DNA of 45,090 bases from Erysipelotrichaceae bacterium (GCA_031271635.1 JAISVG010000084.1:1-45090), one strand, 5' to 3'; shown: positions 8,858-18,735, counted from the stretch's first letter. The notes: generated by a model not told the origin, from the letters alone. Made by a program: numbers and translations.

Positions 8858-9649
8858 TTAATCCTGCAGTGAAATAAAGTTTTTCATCAGGGTTAATCTT
8901 GTTAGTAATCCGACTCCTCCGGGAACAGGAGATTGGAACAATACGCTCTGATTTGGAGCTACATCGCCTTCTAAACCATCAGTACCGTGATTAATTCCCA
9001 CATCAATAATAACCGCATCTTTCTTATAGTGAGGATAATTAAGGAAATGGGCTTTTCCGATTGCAACAACAATAAGATCGGCTAATTGGATGAAAGCATC
9101 CATGCTCTCCTTAGTGGTTCGCGAATGAGTCAAAATAGTACTCATGTTTTCTTTAAGAAGCAGCTTCGCCATGGGCTTACCGACAATATTTGATCTCCCA
9201 ATAATTAAGGCATTTTTGCCAGAAAAAACATAATTATTGGCTTTTAAATAAGTGACAATTCCTTGCGGAGTACAGGGAGAACATTTTGAGAGCGGATGAA
9301 AACCATCAACATCTTTATCAGGAGTCACCGTTTGTTTAATAGTGGTCTCGTTAATATGTACCGGAAGGGGCATTTGAACAATTAGACCTCCGACATCGGG
9401 ATTTTTATTAAGTTGTTTGATTTTTCGAATGAGAAGAGTCTCACTGATGGCAGGATCAAACTTGAGGAGACGTGCTTTAATTCCAACTTCAGCACAATCT
9501 TTCAGTTTGCCTTTAATATAAGAGTTAGAAGCTGGATCATCATTAACCTGAACAATCACAAACTCACGATGAATCTTAAGAGTAGCGACCTCTTCTTTGA
9601 GTTTCTTTTTTTCACTTGTTACATAGTCTTTGATGTTCATAAATTCCAT
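8858..9649 (-). CDS. folD: Bifunctional methylenetetrahydrofolate dehydrogenase/cyclohydrolase FolD
   Basis: 263 residues. Interconverts 5,10-methylene-, methenyl- and 10-formyl-tetrahydrofolate in one-carbon metabolism. The motif SNSYIKGKLKDCAEVGI contains the Tyr and catalytic Lys. GGLIVQMPLP, DKDVDGFHP, the NADP-binding loop IIGRSNIVGKPMAKLL and the C-terminal PGGVGLLTRLTLMKN are all present. The length is slightly short for the family (about 280-290). ATGs at 9649 and 9640 are both possible; the second has a weak GGAA five bases upstream. It follows secG and that gene's terminator, so it probably has its own promoter. Confidence 0.93.
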   Translation of the reverse strand: MEFMNIKDYVTSEKKKLKEEVATLKIHREFVIVQVNDDPASNSYIKGKLKDCAEVGIKARLLKFDPAISETLLIRKIKQLNKNPDVGGLIVQMPLPVHINETTIKQTVTPDKDVDGFHPLSKCSPCTPQGIVTYLKANNYVFSGKNALIIGRSNIVGKPMAKLLLKENMSTILTHSRTTKESMDAFIQLADLIVVAIGKAHFLNYPHYKKDAVIIDVGINHGTDGLEGDVAPNQSVLFQSPVPGGVGLLTRLTLMKNFISLQD

Positions 9650-9671
9650 ATGGTTATTTTACTTAAAATAA

Positions 9672-9701
9672 ATAAAAAAACTTCCAAATTCGTCTTGGAA
9701 G
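9672..9701 (-). terminator. Rho-independent terminator after secG
   Basis: Read on the minus strand, a 7-bp stem (CTTCCAA/TTGGAAG, loop GACGAAT) is followed directly by seven T residues. It lies 22 nt past the secG stop and before folD. Confidence 0.85.
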
Positions 9702-9722
9702 CTTATGTTAAAGTGTTTTTTG

Positions 9723-9959
9723 TTAGGCTTGATAAGTAGTAATTAAAACGGCAATAAAAGAGAAGATGATGACGAGAATAAGGGTAATCCAAGAAATCAC
9801 AAGTTCTGAACCTCGTTCTTTAGTTTTAGCGAAAACATTTAAACCGCCACCAGTAATTGCTCCTGAGGCCCCCTCTGACTTACCGCCTTGTAATAATGAA
9901 AGCACAATTACTAAAAGTGCGACGATTAAGAATATAATGTCATTCCACTGTAAACTCAC
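9723..9959 (-). CDS. secG: Preprotein translocase subunit SecG
   Basis: 78 residues, typical SecG size and topology. A first helix (FLIVALLVIVLSLLQGGKSEG) is followed by the conserved cytoplasmic loop (GASGAITGGG, then FAKTKERG) and a second helix (ISWITLILVIIFSFIAVLIT). SecG assists SecYE and the SecA motor in protein export. A ribosome site (aggagg) precedes it, and a strong terminator follows. secA itself lies 4 kb away on the same strand. Confidence 0.92.
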   Translation of the reverse strand: MSLQWNDIIFLIVALLVIVLSLLQGGKSEGASGAITGGGLNVFAKTKERGSELVISWITLILVIIFSFIAVLITTYQA

Positions 9960-10040
9960 CTGTTAGAACCTCCTCTTGATATTAATATCAATCAACTTAT
10001 TTTAGCATATAATCATCATTTGTAAAGCAATATTAATCGC

Positions 10041-12017
10041 TTACTTATTCATCGCACGGAGTTCAAGAATAATATCTCTTAATTCGGCGGCACGTTCAAA
10101 GTTTAATTGCTTGGCTGCTTCACGCATCTCCTTTTCAAAGTCTCTCAGGTATTTATTAATCTCATTCCGTGATAATTTCCCATCAATAATCTTTTTAATG
10201 GTGGTCTCTCCTTTATCCTTAATGCTAATTGGAGGACGAATTTCTTTAAAAACCGTTTGAGGAATAATATGATTGAGCTTGTTATACTCTTCTTGAATGC
10301 CTCTTCTGCGGTTAGTTTCATTAATAGCCGTTTTCATAGAGTCGGTAAGATTATCAGCATACATCATGACTTCGCCATTAACATTTCTGGCAGTTCTTCC
10401 AATGATCTGGATGAGTGACCTGGACGATCTTAAAAAGCCTTCTTTATCAGCATCAAGAATAGCAATGAGAGATACTTCTGGTAAATCAATTCCCTCACGA
10501 ATTAAATTAATGCCAACTAGAATATCATATTTACCTTTTCGAAATTCGTACAGGGTTTCAAGTCGTTCAAGTGTTTTAACTTCATTATGTAAATAAGTGA
10601 CTTTATACTTCATGTTTTTTAAATACGTCGTCAAATCCTCGGCCATTTTAATTGTTAAAGCCACAATGATAACTCGCTCATTCTTTTCAATTCTTTTATT
10701 AATCTGTGCAATAAGATGATCAATCTGACCATTTGTCGGGACCACGGTTATCTTTGGGTCAAGGAGTCCGGTGGGACGAATGATTTGCTCAACCCATTTA
10801 TTTCCCGCTCGCTTTAGTTCATAATCACCAGGAGTAGCGGAAGTACAAATTGTCTGTGGCATAATTTGTTCAAACTCTGCAAAAGAAAGCGGACGATTAT
10901 CTAAAGCACTAGGTAATCTAAAACCATATTCAACTAGATTTAGTTTGCGACTGCGATCACCACCATACATGCCGTGAAGTTGCGGGATGGTAACGTGAGA
11001 TTCATCAATAACTAGAAGATAATCATCTTTGAAATAATCAAGGAGGCAAAAGGGTCTACTACCTTCCGCGCGTTGATCGATATAACGGGAATAGTTTTCA
11101 ATTCCAGCCGTCATTCCAAATTCCAGCATTGAATCAACATCCTGTTTGGTACGGTTCTCAATTCTTTCGGCTTCAAGAGGCTTGTTATTTTGAAGGAAGT
11201 ATTCAACTCGTGCGATCATTTCCTTTAAAATAGGTGTTGTTGCCTCTTTAATGCGCAAGGCAGTTGAAGCATGTTCATAAGCAGGAAAGATGGGAAGTGA
11301 TTTATAGCTTTCGACTTTACTGCCACTTACAATTTCAATTTTAGCAATGGATTCAATAACATCATCAAAGGTATCAATGCGATAAAGATAGTCTTTAGTA
11401 TGAGGAGGAACAATATCGATAATATCACCATTAGTGCGGAAGGTTCCGGGCTGATAGTCATAAGAGTTTTTTGCGTATTGAGCGTTAATTAGATTTGAAA
11501 GCAGTAAATGGCGATCAAGTTTTTCACCAGTACGAAGATAGAAGACGAGATTTCGATATTCATCAGGATCAGTGAGACCATAGATTGAGGCTACCGAAGC
11601 GACAACAATCGTGTCTCTTCGTTCTAAGATGGAATTAATCGCGGAAGTGCGCATCATTTCGATTTCTTCATTCATTAAAGCTGTTTTCTCAATGTAGGTG
11701 TCAGACTTAGGAAGGTAGGCTTCAGGCTGATAAAAATCAAAGTTTGAGACAAAGTATTCGACACGATTATGGGGGAATAACTCTTTAAACTCTTCATATA
11801 ATTGTCCGGCAAGAGTTTTATTATGAACTAAAACGAGAGTAGTTTTTTGGACTCTTTCAATGACGTTAGCAATCGTAAAAGTTTTTCCAGTTCCAGTGGC
11901 CCCAAGGAGTACTTGAAGCGCTTCGCCATCATTAATTCCGGTTACTAAACTTTCGATGGCTTTTGGTTGGTCACCAGTCGGGTGAAAGGGAGAAACAATT
12001 TTGAACTCGTGACTCAT
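10041..12017 (-). CDS. uvrB: Excinuclease ABC subunit B
   Basis: 658 residues, full length. UvrB is the damage-verifying helicase-like subunit of nucleotide excision repair. Visible features: Walker A GATGTGKTFT near residue 40, the beta-hairpin region YFVSNFDFYQPEAYLP near 90, the helicase C segments (GINLIREGIDLPEVSLIAIL and QIIGRTARN) and the C-terminal UVR motif (REAAKQLNFERAAELRD). The start overlaps the yitT stop by 4 nt (ATGA), so it is translated as part of the secA-prfB-yitT operon. uvrA and uvrC are not in the window. Confidence 0.97.
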   Translation of the reverse strand: MSHEFKIVSPFHPTGDQPKAIESLVTGINDGEALQVLLGATGTGKTFTIANVIERVQKTTLVLVHNKTLAGQLYEEFKELFPHNRVEYFVSNFDFYQPEAYLPKSDTYIEKTALMNEEIEMMRTSAINSILERRDTIVVASVASIYGLTDPDEYRNLVFYLRTGEKLDRHLLLSNLINAQYAKNSYDYQPGTFRTNGDIIDIVPPHTKDYLYRIDTFDDVIESIAKIEIVSGSKVESYKSLPIFPAYEHASTALRIKEATTPILKEMIARVEYFLQNNKPLEAERIENRTKQDVDSMLEFGMTAGIENYSRYIDQRAEGSRPFCLLDYFKDDYLLVIDESHVTIPQLHGMYGGDRSRKLNLVEYGFRLPSALDNRPLSFAEFEQIMPQTICTSATPGDYELKRAGNKWVEQIIRPTGLLDPKITVVPTNGQIDHLIAQINKRIEKNERVIIVALTIKMAEDLTTYLKNMKYKVTYLHNEVKTLERLETLYEFRKGKYDILVGINLIREGIDLPEVSLIAILDADKEGFLRSSRSLIQIIGRTARNVNGEVMMYADNLTDSMKTAINETNRRRGIQEEYNKLNHIIPQTVFKEIRPPISIKDKGETTIKKIIDGKLSRNEINKYLRDFEKEMREAAKQLNFERAAELRDIILELRAMNK

Positions 12018-12928
12018 TTCTTTTTTGTCCCCTCAAGCCCGTGAGTTTTCTTGACATCAGAAATGACAATGCTCGCTTTTGAATCGGTGGCAAGAATCTG
12101 ATTTTTGATGGTGTGATAGTCTTTATTCTCAATAATAACTCGTACCATTTTGCGACTATCATCATCGTTTTCAAGGGTGACAATTGAGGGCTTTTTATCA
12201 GAAACCTTGGCTAAAAGAGCGTCAATCTTGAGGTAGTCACTTGAAATGACTTCAATGAGGATTGACTTCCGATTATTAATGTAAATAATTTGGATCATCA
12301 AGGCCGTAGTTAGTGCGGAAAGAATTCCAATGAGACATGAAATGAATTGATCATTAGGAAGCGCGATCATGGCACTAAGAATAATCGCGGCATCAATTGC
12401 AATTGAAGAGATGGACTCTTTTACTTTAAAGTATTTATAGAGGATGAAATAAATAATATCAACCCCGCCAGTAGAACCTTTACCGACAAAGGTAAGAGCA
12501 CAACCAACGCCAACAAAAGCCCCTCCAAAAATGCCGTTAATAAGTAGTAAAGCATTATCGCGAACTCCGTTAACCATTGGATCAACTAAGGCTGCTAAGT
12601 CAAGAAAGAGAGGCACACGAGTAAAAAGCATTAAAGCTAAAGGATAGACAATAGTTGAGATAAGAGTATTAATGGCAAATTTTATTCCCAAAACAAAAAG
12701 TCCAATAAAGAAGAGAATCCAACTGAGGATTAAAACAAAAAGCGAGACATCAAAACCAGTAAAATTATAAACAATGATACCGATTCCCGAGAGACCTCCG
12801 GCAACAATATCTGACTCAATTAGGAAAATTGCAGTTCCAAAAGCGAGGATGATGCTTCCAACAATTACAAAAAGGGCATTAATTAAATTCTGTTTAGTAC
12901 AAAATGCCTTAATATTTATTCTTTTCAT
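12014..12928 (-). CDS. YitT family membrane protein (DUF2179 C-terminus)
   Basis: 304 residues. The N-terminal 210 residues hold about five to six membrane helices, with the family motif GGLSGIGIIVYN near residue 43 and GKGSTGGVDIIYFILY near 150. The C-terminal 80 residues form a cytoplasmic DUF2179 domain (from ILIEVISSDYLKIDALL). The molecular function of the family is unknown. It overlaps prfB by 4 nt upstream (ATGA) and uvrB by 4 nt downstream. Confidence 0.85.
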   Translation of the reverse strand: MKRINIKAFCTKQNLINALFVIVGSIILAFGTAIFLIESDIVAGGLSGIGIIVYNFTGFDVSLFVLILSWILFFIGLFVLGIKFAINTLISTIVYPLALMLFTRVPLFLDLAALVDPMVNGVRDNALLLINGIFGGAFVGVGCALTFVGKGSTGGVDIIYFILYKYFKVKESISSIAIDAAIILSAMIALPNDQFISCLIGILSALTTALMIQIIYINNRKSILIEVISSDYLKIDALLAKVSDKKPSIVTLENDDDSRKMVRVIIENKDYHTIKNQILATDSKASIVISDVKKTHGLEGTKKK

Positions 12929-14023
12929 TTAATCCACCTCAAATAACTAAAGAGAAAACCATCAATCTCGCCAGCCATGACTCCAGCGACATCGGGAGTC
13001 GAATAACTCGTGCGACGATCTTTAACTAAAGTGTAAGGACAAAAAGTATATGATCTAATTTGTGACCCCCAACTAATTTCAAGTTTCTCACCAATAATTG
13101 AATTTAAGGAATCTTGTTTTTTCTGCGTTTCAAGATGATATAGTTTGGCTTTTAACATTCTCAGTGCCTGCTCTTTATTTAGTAATTGTGATCGTTCCGT
13201 TTGACACGCACTAACAAGGCCAGTTGGTAAATGAGTGATTCTCACGGCAGATTCCACTTTATTTACATTTTGCCCGCCAGCACCACCGGAGCGATAGGTA
13301 TCAATTTTAAGATCCTTATCGTCAATTACAATATTGATATCATGAGTAAAATCTGGGATGACATTCACACTGGCAAAGGAGGTATGTCTCCTTCCGCTTG
13401 AATCAAAAGGAGAGATTCGTTCCAGACGGTGTACTCCTCTTTCTCCCTTGAGGAGACCATAAATGTTCTTACCGCTGATTTTGAAACTAACGCTTTTAAT
13501 GCCAACTTCGTTTCCGAGTAGTTGGTCAAGAATTTCTAATTCAAACTCTTTTTTCTCGGCCCAACGGACATACATCCTAAATAGCATTTCGGCCCAATCA
13601 TGAGATTCAGTACCTCCTGCCCCAGGATGAATTTCAATAATGGCATTTAAATTATCAAATTCTTTAGTGAATAAAGATCGATTTTCGAATTCAAGAAACT
13701 GTTCTTGGAGTTTGCTAAATTCGCTGTCGATATTCTTTACTGTTTCTTCATCACTCTCATCAACTAATTCAATTAAATCTAGTAAAGAATTAATAGAAGT
13801 TTCAAGATAACTAAATCTTTCAAGAGTAGTTTCTTTTTCTTTTAATTCACTTAAATACTCTTGTGCGGTTTTCGGGTTGTCCCAAAAATCATCTTGGCTT
13901 GAGATTATTCTTAATTCATCGATACGGTGATTGATGTTAGCGACTTCAAAGTGAATCGCCTAACTCTTGAAGGGATTTTTTGTAAGTGGTTAAGAAATTT
14001 CTAATTTCATATAAAGAAATCAT
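12925..14023 (-). CDS. prfB: Peptide chain release factor 2, expressed by programmed +1 frameshift
   Basis: Two reading frames make one 365-residue RF2. The first 25 codons run from ATG 14023 to CTT, followed by an in-frame TGA (13948-13946). A +1 shift at CTT-T continues as GAA and stays open to 12925, with the expected RF2 text (DDFWDNPKTAQEYL). The domain motifs are present: SPF, the UGA/UAA-reading tripeptide, in ISPFDSSGRRHTS; and GGQ in RSGGAGGQNVNKVESAVR. The start shares one base with the secA stop (TAATG). The frameshift is the classical autoregulatory switch: low RF2 slows termination at UGA and favours the shift. Its presence shows UGA is a stop codon here. Confidence 0.95.
13946..13961 (-). 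promoter_or_regulatory. prfB +1 recoding site (CTT TGA)
   Basis: The slippery CTT and stop TGA occupy 13951-13946 (minus). The stimulatory Shine-Dalgarno-like element is weaker than usual: AGGCG at 13961-13957, separated from CTT by 5 nt. The common bacterial site has AGGGGG 3 nt before CTT. The slippery codon, UGA and following codon order are as expected for the family. Confidence 0.88.
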
Positions 14024-16437
14024 TATTTCTCGCCTCCTTCAGTTTTAGGCGCCTCATCATTATCGGGATTAGGGGTTGTGGCCTCATCAGGTTTCTTTAT
14101 TTGAACCTTGGCATTTAGAAGATTGAGAACGGTTTCCGTTGAAGCATTATCAATCATTTCGTTAAAATGAGCGTATCCCTCATTAACATAATCATATAAA
14201 GGATTTGAAGATCCATAACTACGAAGATGAATACCTTCTCGGAGTCGTGCCATATCATCAATATGTTTGGTCCAGTTGCGGTCTAATAAAGAAAGCGCGA
14301 AATGTTTCTCGACTTGATGAGTAATTTCTTCACCCCACCGCTCTTTTCTTTCCTGATAGGCTTTTAAAAGAATGTCGGTCACATCTTCAGCAACTTCATC
14401 AGCTGGAGATTCATTAAATAACTCGGCTTTAATACTATCTTCAGGGAGGAATTTTGGTTCAAGAAGCTTCTTTAGAGTCTCTCCAGAAATAATCTTTTCC
14501 GGATTTTTCCCCGGTAAAACTGCTTTATTTGTTAAATACTTGCCAGTAGTTTTGAAGAAATCATTAATGATGTCATCAATATTCGGGGCGAAAAGCATTT
14601 TATCACGCATCCCATAGATAATCTTTCTTTGTTTCGAAAGTACATCGTCATAATCAAGTAGATTCTTACGAGTATCAAAGTTTTGACCCTCAATACGCTT
14701 TTGTGCGGAAGAAATTGCTCCTGAGAACATTTTGTTTTCAATATGATCATCACCAAATGTCTTTGATAGTTTGACGAAAGCATCGCTTGAAAAGCGCTGC
14801 ATCAATTCATCATCAAATGAGACATAGAACCGAGAATAGCCAGGATCACCCTGACGACCTGCACGGCCACGAAGTTGGTTATCAATCCGTCTTGCCTCAT
14901 GTCTTTCAGTTCCTAAAACAGCGAGACCGCCAAGGGCCTTAACTTCATCACTAATCTTAATATCGGTACCACGACCTGCCATGTTAGTAGCAAGAGTAAT
15001 CGCACCTTTTTCTCCAGCACGAGCAATAATCTCTGCCTCACGAGCGTGGTTCTTAGCATTTAGAATTTCATGTGGTAGTCCGGCAGCATCGAGGAGTTTT
15101 GAGACTTCTTCTGATGATTCAACGGACACCGTTCCAATAAGAAGTGGTTGTCCTTTTTCATGTCGTTCTTGAGCCTCAGCCACCAGAGCAGCCAACTTAG
15201 CGCGCTTGTTGCCAAAAATTTTATCACCAGCATCGATTCTAGCAATTTGACGATTGGTCGGGATTTGAATCACTCGCATGTTATAAATTTTGCGGAACTC
15301 TTCTTCCTCGGTCTTAGCAGTACCGGTCATTCCTGATAGTTTTAAATATTGACGGAAGAAATTTTGGTAGGTAACAGTAGCCATGGTAATGGTCTCTTGT
15401 TTAATCTTTACATTTTCTTTTGCCTGAATTGCTTGTTGAAGTCCATCAGAATATTCTCTCCCTTTTAGGACGCGACCAGTAAATTGATCGATTAATTGAA
15501 TTTCGCCCTCAGCATCAACCATGTATTCAACATCGCGACCCATAATGTAGTTTGCTTTCAGGGCTTGGTGAATACGGTGTACTAAATCAGCATATTCAGG
15601 ATCATAAAGGTTTTTAATTCCGAACATTCGTTCTGCCTTAGTATTTCCTTCATCAGTCAGATTAGCGGTCTTAGTCTTAATATCAATTACAAAATCTTTC
15701 TCGCGTTGTAAAAGTTTCACAAAACGATCGGCAACGGTATACTGTGAAGCCGAGGCTTTGGAGCCGCCAGAGATAATTAATGGGGTTCGAGACTCATCAA
15801 TTAGAATGGAGTCGGCTTCATCAATAACGGCGTATTCAAGACCGCGAAGCACGCGGCGATTCGGGTCTTGAGACATATTATCGCGAAGATAATCAAAGCC
15901 GACTTCTGAATTGGTTGTATATGTAATGTCACATAAATAAGCGGCTTTCTTCTCATCTGGGCTTTTCTCACGAAGATTGACTCCGACAGTTAAACCTAAG
16001 TAGCGATAGATTTGTCCCATCCATTCGGCGTCTCTTTGGGCTAGGTATTCGTTAACTGTGACGACATGAACCCCTTTTCCTTGTAAGGCATTAAGATAGA
16101 CCGCCATTGTCGCGGTTAAGGTTTTTCCTTCACCAGTTTTCATCTCAGCAACATCACCCTCATTTAAGACCAAGGCCCCCATTACTTGAACTTTAAAAGG
16201 GAATTGTCCAAGAGTTCTTTGTGCTGCCTCGCGAGCTACTGCAAAGGCCTCATATTTAATATCTTCAATGGTTTTTCCTTCACTTAATAGTTTTCTAAAA
16301 TGATCAGTTTTTGCTTCTAAACTAATATCACTTAAAGCGCGCATTTCTTTTTCATAAGCAAGCACTTTGTCAGCGAGTTTAGAATACTTCTTGATGGCGC
16401 GAGCATCAAACCGGAATACTTTGTCAATAAAACCCAT
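14023..16437 (-). CDS. secA: Preprotein translocase ATPase SecA
   Basis: 804 residues. SecA drives secreted proteins through SecYEG. Motifs seen: Walker A GEGKTLTATMAVYL near residue 102, DEADSILIDESRTPLIISG near 206, GMTGTAKTEEEEF near 370, and the second nucleotide-binding fold LATNMAGRGTDIKIS followed by QLRGRAGRQGDPG. The C-terminal tail is short and acidic and lacks the CxC zinc-binding motif found in many SecA proteins. The gene is followed with a one-base overlap by prfB, as in many Firmicutes (secA-prfB). Confidence 0.97.
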   Translation of the reverse strand: MGFIDKVFRFDARAIKKYSKLADKVLAYEKEMRALSDISLEAKTDHFRKLLSEGKTIEDIKYEAFAVAREAAQRTLGQFPFKVQVMGALVLNEGDVAEMKTGEGKTLTATMAVYLNALQGKGVHVVTVNEYLAQRDAEWMGQIYRYLGLTVGVNLREKSPDEKKAAYLCDITYTTNSEVGFDYLRDNMSQDPNRRVLRGLEYAVIDEADSILIDESRTPLIISGGSKASASQYTVADRFVKLLQREKDFVIDIKTKTANLTDEGNTKAERMFGIKNLYDPEYADLVHRIHQALKANYIMGRDVEYMVDAEGEIQLIDQFTGRVLKGREYSDGLQQAIQAKENVKIKQETITMATVTYQNFFRQYLKLSGMTGTAKTEEEEFRKIYNMRVIQIPTNRQIARIDAGDKIFGNKRAKLAALVAEAQERHEKGQPLLIGTVSVESSEEVSKLLDAAGLPHEILNAKNHAREAEIIARAGEKGAITLATNMAGRGTDIKISDEVKALGGLAVLGTERHEARRIDNQLRGRAGRQGDPGYSRFYVSFDDELMQRFSSDAFVKLSKTFGDDHIENKMFSGAISSAQKRIEGQNFDTRKNLLDYDDVLSKQRKIIYGMRDKMLFAPNIDDIINDFFKTTGKYLTNKAVLPGKNPEKIISGETLKKLLEPKFLPEDSIKAELFNESPADEVAEDVTDILLKAYQERKERWGEEITHQVEKHFALSLLDRNWTKHIDDMARLREGIHLRSYGSSNPLYDYVNEGYAHFNEMIDNASTETVLNLLNAKVQIKKPDEATTPNPDNDEAPKTEGGEK

Positions 16438-16479
16438 ATTTCTCCTTAAAACAATCTATATGATACCATAAAATCCTGA

Positions 16480-16497
16480 CACCTTCATAAGAAGGTG
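16480..16497 (-). terminator. Hairpin between comFC and secA
   Basis: A perfect 7-bp stem (CACCTTC/GAAGGTG, 4-nt loop) lies in the 82-bp gap. The T-rich stretch on the minus strand begins only about 6 nt after the stem, so termination would be weak. It may be an attenuator separating the comF genes from secA. Confidence 0.4.
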
Positions 16498-16519
16498 GAA
16501 TATTAAAAGAAAGAAGCTT

Positions 16520-17146
16520 TTACTCCTCATCAATTTTGAAGACTTTAGCAAGGACTAGAACTTGAATTTTTCTTGGTTGATAGGGAAGAATCAAGTCAAT
16601 CATTGCTCTAATTGTCGCTCCGGTCGTATAGACATCATCAAAAATCATGGCGTTTTTGCCGCTAAGTTTACTACCATCAATGATTTCTAACTTGCTTAAG
16701 ATATTTTGTCTTGCCTCAAGGGAAAGATCACTTTGCTTAAAATCTTGTTTCTTGGTGATGCCACTGAAGGTATTAAGATGATATGGTTTAAGGATTTCCT
16801 CAAGATGAGAGAAACCCCTTGCTGAAATTCTTTCTTTACTTGATGGAGCAAGAATGAAAAGCCAATTACGAAACCGATACTGGATATAATTTGCATAATA
16901 ATCAAGAAAAATTGGTGCTAGTTCAAGATCGCCACAGCCCTTATATCGGAAAAGTATTTCACGGAAGAAGGCGCTATATTCATAAAGAAAAGTGATTTTA
17001 AATCCTTTCTCCTTTCCCTTAAGATTTAATTGGATTAACTGTTCTTGGCATTTACGACAAAGATAATTTGTTTCTTTCATTAATGAATGAATTGTGTCTA
17101 AGGTAAAAGTTTTAAAACAACACTTACAGATGTTGGTTGTAACCAT
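16520..17146 (-). CDS. comFC: ComFC/phosphoribosyltransferase-family competence protein
   Basis: 208 residues from the ATG at 17146, chosen because the longer open frame upstream reads as a shadow of comFA. The N-terminus has a four-cysteine zinc finger (CKCCF near 7-11, then CRKC near 31-34). The C-terminus has the type I phosphoribosyltransferase loop NAMIFDDVYTTGATI. ComFC is needed for DNA uptake in naturally competent Firmicutes and works with ComFA at the membrane. The start overlaps the comFA end by 23 nt. Confidence 0.88.
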   Translation of the reverse strand: MVTTNICKCCFKTFTLDTIHSLMKETNYLCRKCQEQLIQLNLKGKEKGFKITFLYEYSAFFREILFRYKGCGDLELAPIFLDYYANYIQYRFRNWLFILAPSSKERISARGFSHLEEILKPYHLNTFSGITKKQDFKQSDLSLEARQNILSKLEIIDGSKLSGKNAMIFDDVYTTGATIRAMIDLILPYQPRKIQVLVLAKVFKIDEE

Positions 17147-18269
17147 TAATTGTCGCCACTGCTTTAACAATGTGTTCCTCCTTTTTTGCGGCAAGAATCG
17201 AAATATCACCATGAGGAAAGTCCTTTTTCCTGCCGGCTCTCCCACTGATTTGGATGAGAGTTGCTGCGTCATAGATATGATTATCGCTAAAGAGGATGAT
17301 AAGTTGAATATTAGCAAAAGTGACACCTCTTTCTAAGACTGAAGTTGTCACTAAGTAATTAAGGTTTCCTGTCTTTAGAGCCTCAATTAACTCATATCGC
17401 TTATTGACTTTCGAATTGATGTAGTTACCTTTTTTAACGAAAATATTAAGAAGATAATAAATGATTTTTGATAACTCAATAGTCGGGACAAAAACCAAAC
17501 ATGGTCGTTTCGTCCGTGCGTACATTTTTAGTTTCCTGATTGCAAAAATTATCTGCAAAACAGCTATCTTTTTATAAAACACAGGAATGGGAATGGGTTG
17601 TTTATGAAACCTGGTAAAAAGCGAATGAATTGGATAATTTCTTTCCTTGAAATATGTAATTATTGCTTCGCTAGGAGTGGCTGATAAAAGCAAATAACTC
17701 CCTCTTAATGCATTTTGAAAGAAGGCTTTTAAGAGTGCGTTATTTTTGAAAGGGAAGGCATCGATTTCATCCATGATAATTAAATCAAAATAGTGATCAT
17801 ATCGATATAACTGATGATTGGTCATAATAAGAATGTCGGCAATGGTTTCATTACTATGCCCGCCGTAAATTGCGACAACATGATTGTTCTTAAAGATGCT
17901 TTTGAAGCGTCTTTCCATTTCGATAACAACATCTTTTCGTGGCACCACAAAGGCGACATTATGACTTTGTTTTAACGCATAACTAATCGTTTTTAAAACT
18001 AATTCGGTTTTCCCGGCACCACACACCGCATATACAAGAGCGTTCCTCCCCTTTTGATAATCTAAAAGCAGGTCATCAGCAATGGTTTCTTGTTCTTTTG
18101 AAAGTTCATAATCAAGTGAATACTCAAAATGCTGCAGATGACGTTTTTGATATGGAATCTTTTTTCCATTAAAAGTGGTGCATAAGCGACAGTATGGAAC
18201 CCCATTCTTGATTCCAATACTAAGAGGTTCTTGATTATGACAGATAGGACATACGAAAACACTACTCAT
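17124..18269 (-). CDS. comFA: ComFA DNA-uptake ATP-dependent helicase/translocase
   Basis: 381 residues from ATG 18269, 29 nt after the rpiB stop. An upstream in-frame TTG at 18323 would extend into rpiB. The N-terminal zinc finger (CPICHNQ, then YCRLC) and the helicase motifs are characteristic: Walker A VCGAGKTELVL, the DEAD-type box MDEIDAFPF, SATPSEAI and QISGRAGRK. In competent bacteria this protein drives single-stranded DNA import through ComEC. No other com genes are in the window, so whether the cell is naturally transformable is open. Confidence 0.9.
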   Translation of the reverse strand: MSSVFVCPICHNQEPLSIGIKNGVPYCRLCTTFNGKKIPYQKRHLQHFEYSLDYELSKEQETIADDLLLDYQKGRNALVYAVCGAGKTELVLKTISYALKQSHNVAFVVPRKDVVIEMERRFKSIFKNNHVVAIYGGHSNETIADILIMTNHQLYRYDHYFDLIIMDEIDAFPFKNNALLKAFFQNALRGSYLLLSATPSEAIITYFKERNYPIHSLFTRFHKQPIPIPVFYKKIAVLQIIFAIRKLKMYARTKRPCLVFVPTIELSKIIYYLLNIFVKKGNYINSKVNKRYELIEALKTGNLNYLVTTSVLERGVTFANIQLIILFSDNHIYDAATLIQISGRAGRKKDFPHGDISILAAKKEEHIVKAVATINGYNQHL

Positions 18270-18297
18270 GTTTTCTAATAGGCAAAAAGAGACTAAT

Positions 18298-18735
18298 TTA
18301 GCAGATTTTTTCGATATCTGCAACTCTTTTAGCGTGTCTTTCGCCTAAGAAAGTTGCACTTAAGAAGATTTCAACGCGTCTTAAAACATCTTTAAGATCC
18401 ATGGTTCGACTTCCAAAGGAAATCATGTTGGCATTATTATGTTGTACGATTAATGAAGCAACCGCGTCATCATAACCAATGCCGCATCTAATTCCAGCCA
18501 CCTTATTAGCGGCAATCATAATACCTTCACCAGTTCCACAAACAAGAACTCCAAGATCCGCAGCCTTCGCAATAATCTTTTTTCCGGCCTCATGTCCATA
18601 AGATGGATAGCCAACACTTTCAGTGGAAAAGGTCCCAACATCAACGACCTGATAACCGAGTTTAACTAAATGTTTTTTAATGGCTTCTTTATATTCAAAG
18701 CCAGCATGATCAGAGCCAACAACAATGTTTTTCAT
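18298..18735 (-). CDS. rpiB: Ribose-5-phosphate isomerase B
   Basis: 145 residues from ATG 18735, which overlaps the upstream stop by 4 nt (ATGA) and has GGGAG 5 nt before it. Interconverts ribose 5-phosphate and ribulose 5-phosphate in the pentose phosphate pathway. Family signatures: GSDHAGFEYKEAIKKHL at the N-terminus, the catalytic Cys in VLVCGTGEGIMIAANKV, and the C-terminal HNNANMISFGSRT. Full length for RpiB. Confidence 0.94.
   Translation of the reverse strand: MKNIVVGSDHAGFEYKEAIKKHLVKLGYQVVDVGTFSTESVGYPSYGHEAGKKIIAKAADLGVLVCGTGEGIMIAANKVAGIRCGIGYDDAVASLIVQHNNANMISFGSRTMDLKDVLRRVEIFLSATFLGERHAKRVADIEKIC

Noticed and set aside
16520..17326. Long form of comFC starting at 17326
   Set aside because: The first 60 residues lie antisense-free but inside comFA in another frame and do not resemble ComFC; the zinc finger starts right after ATG 17146.
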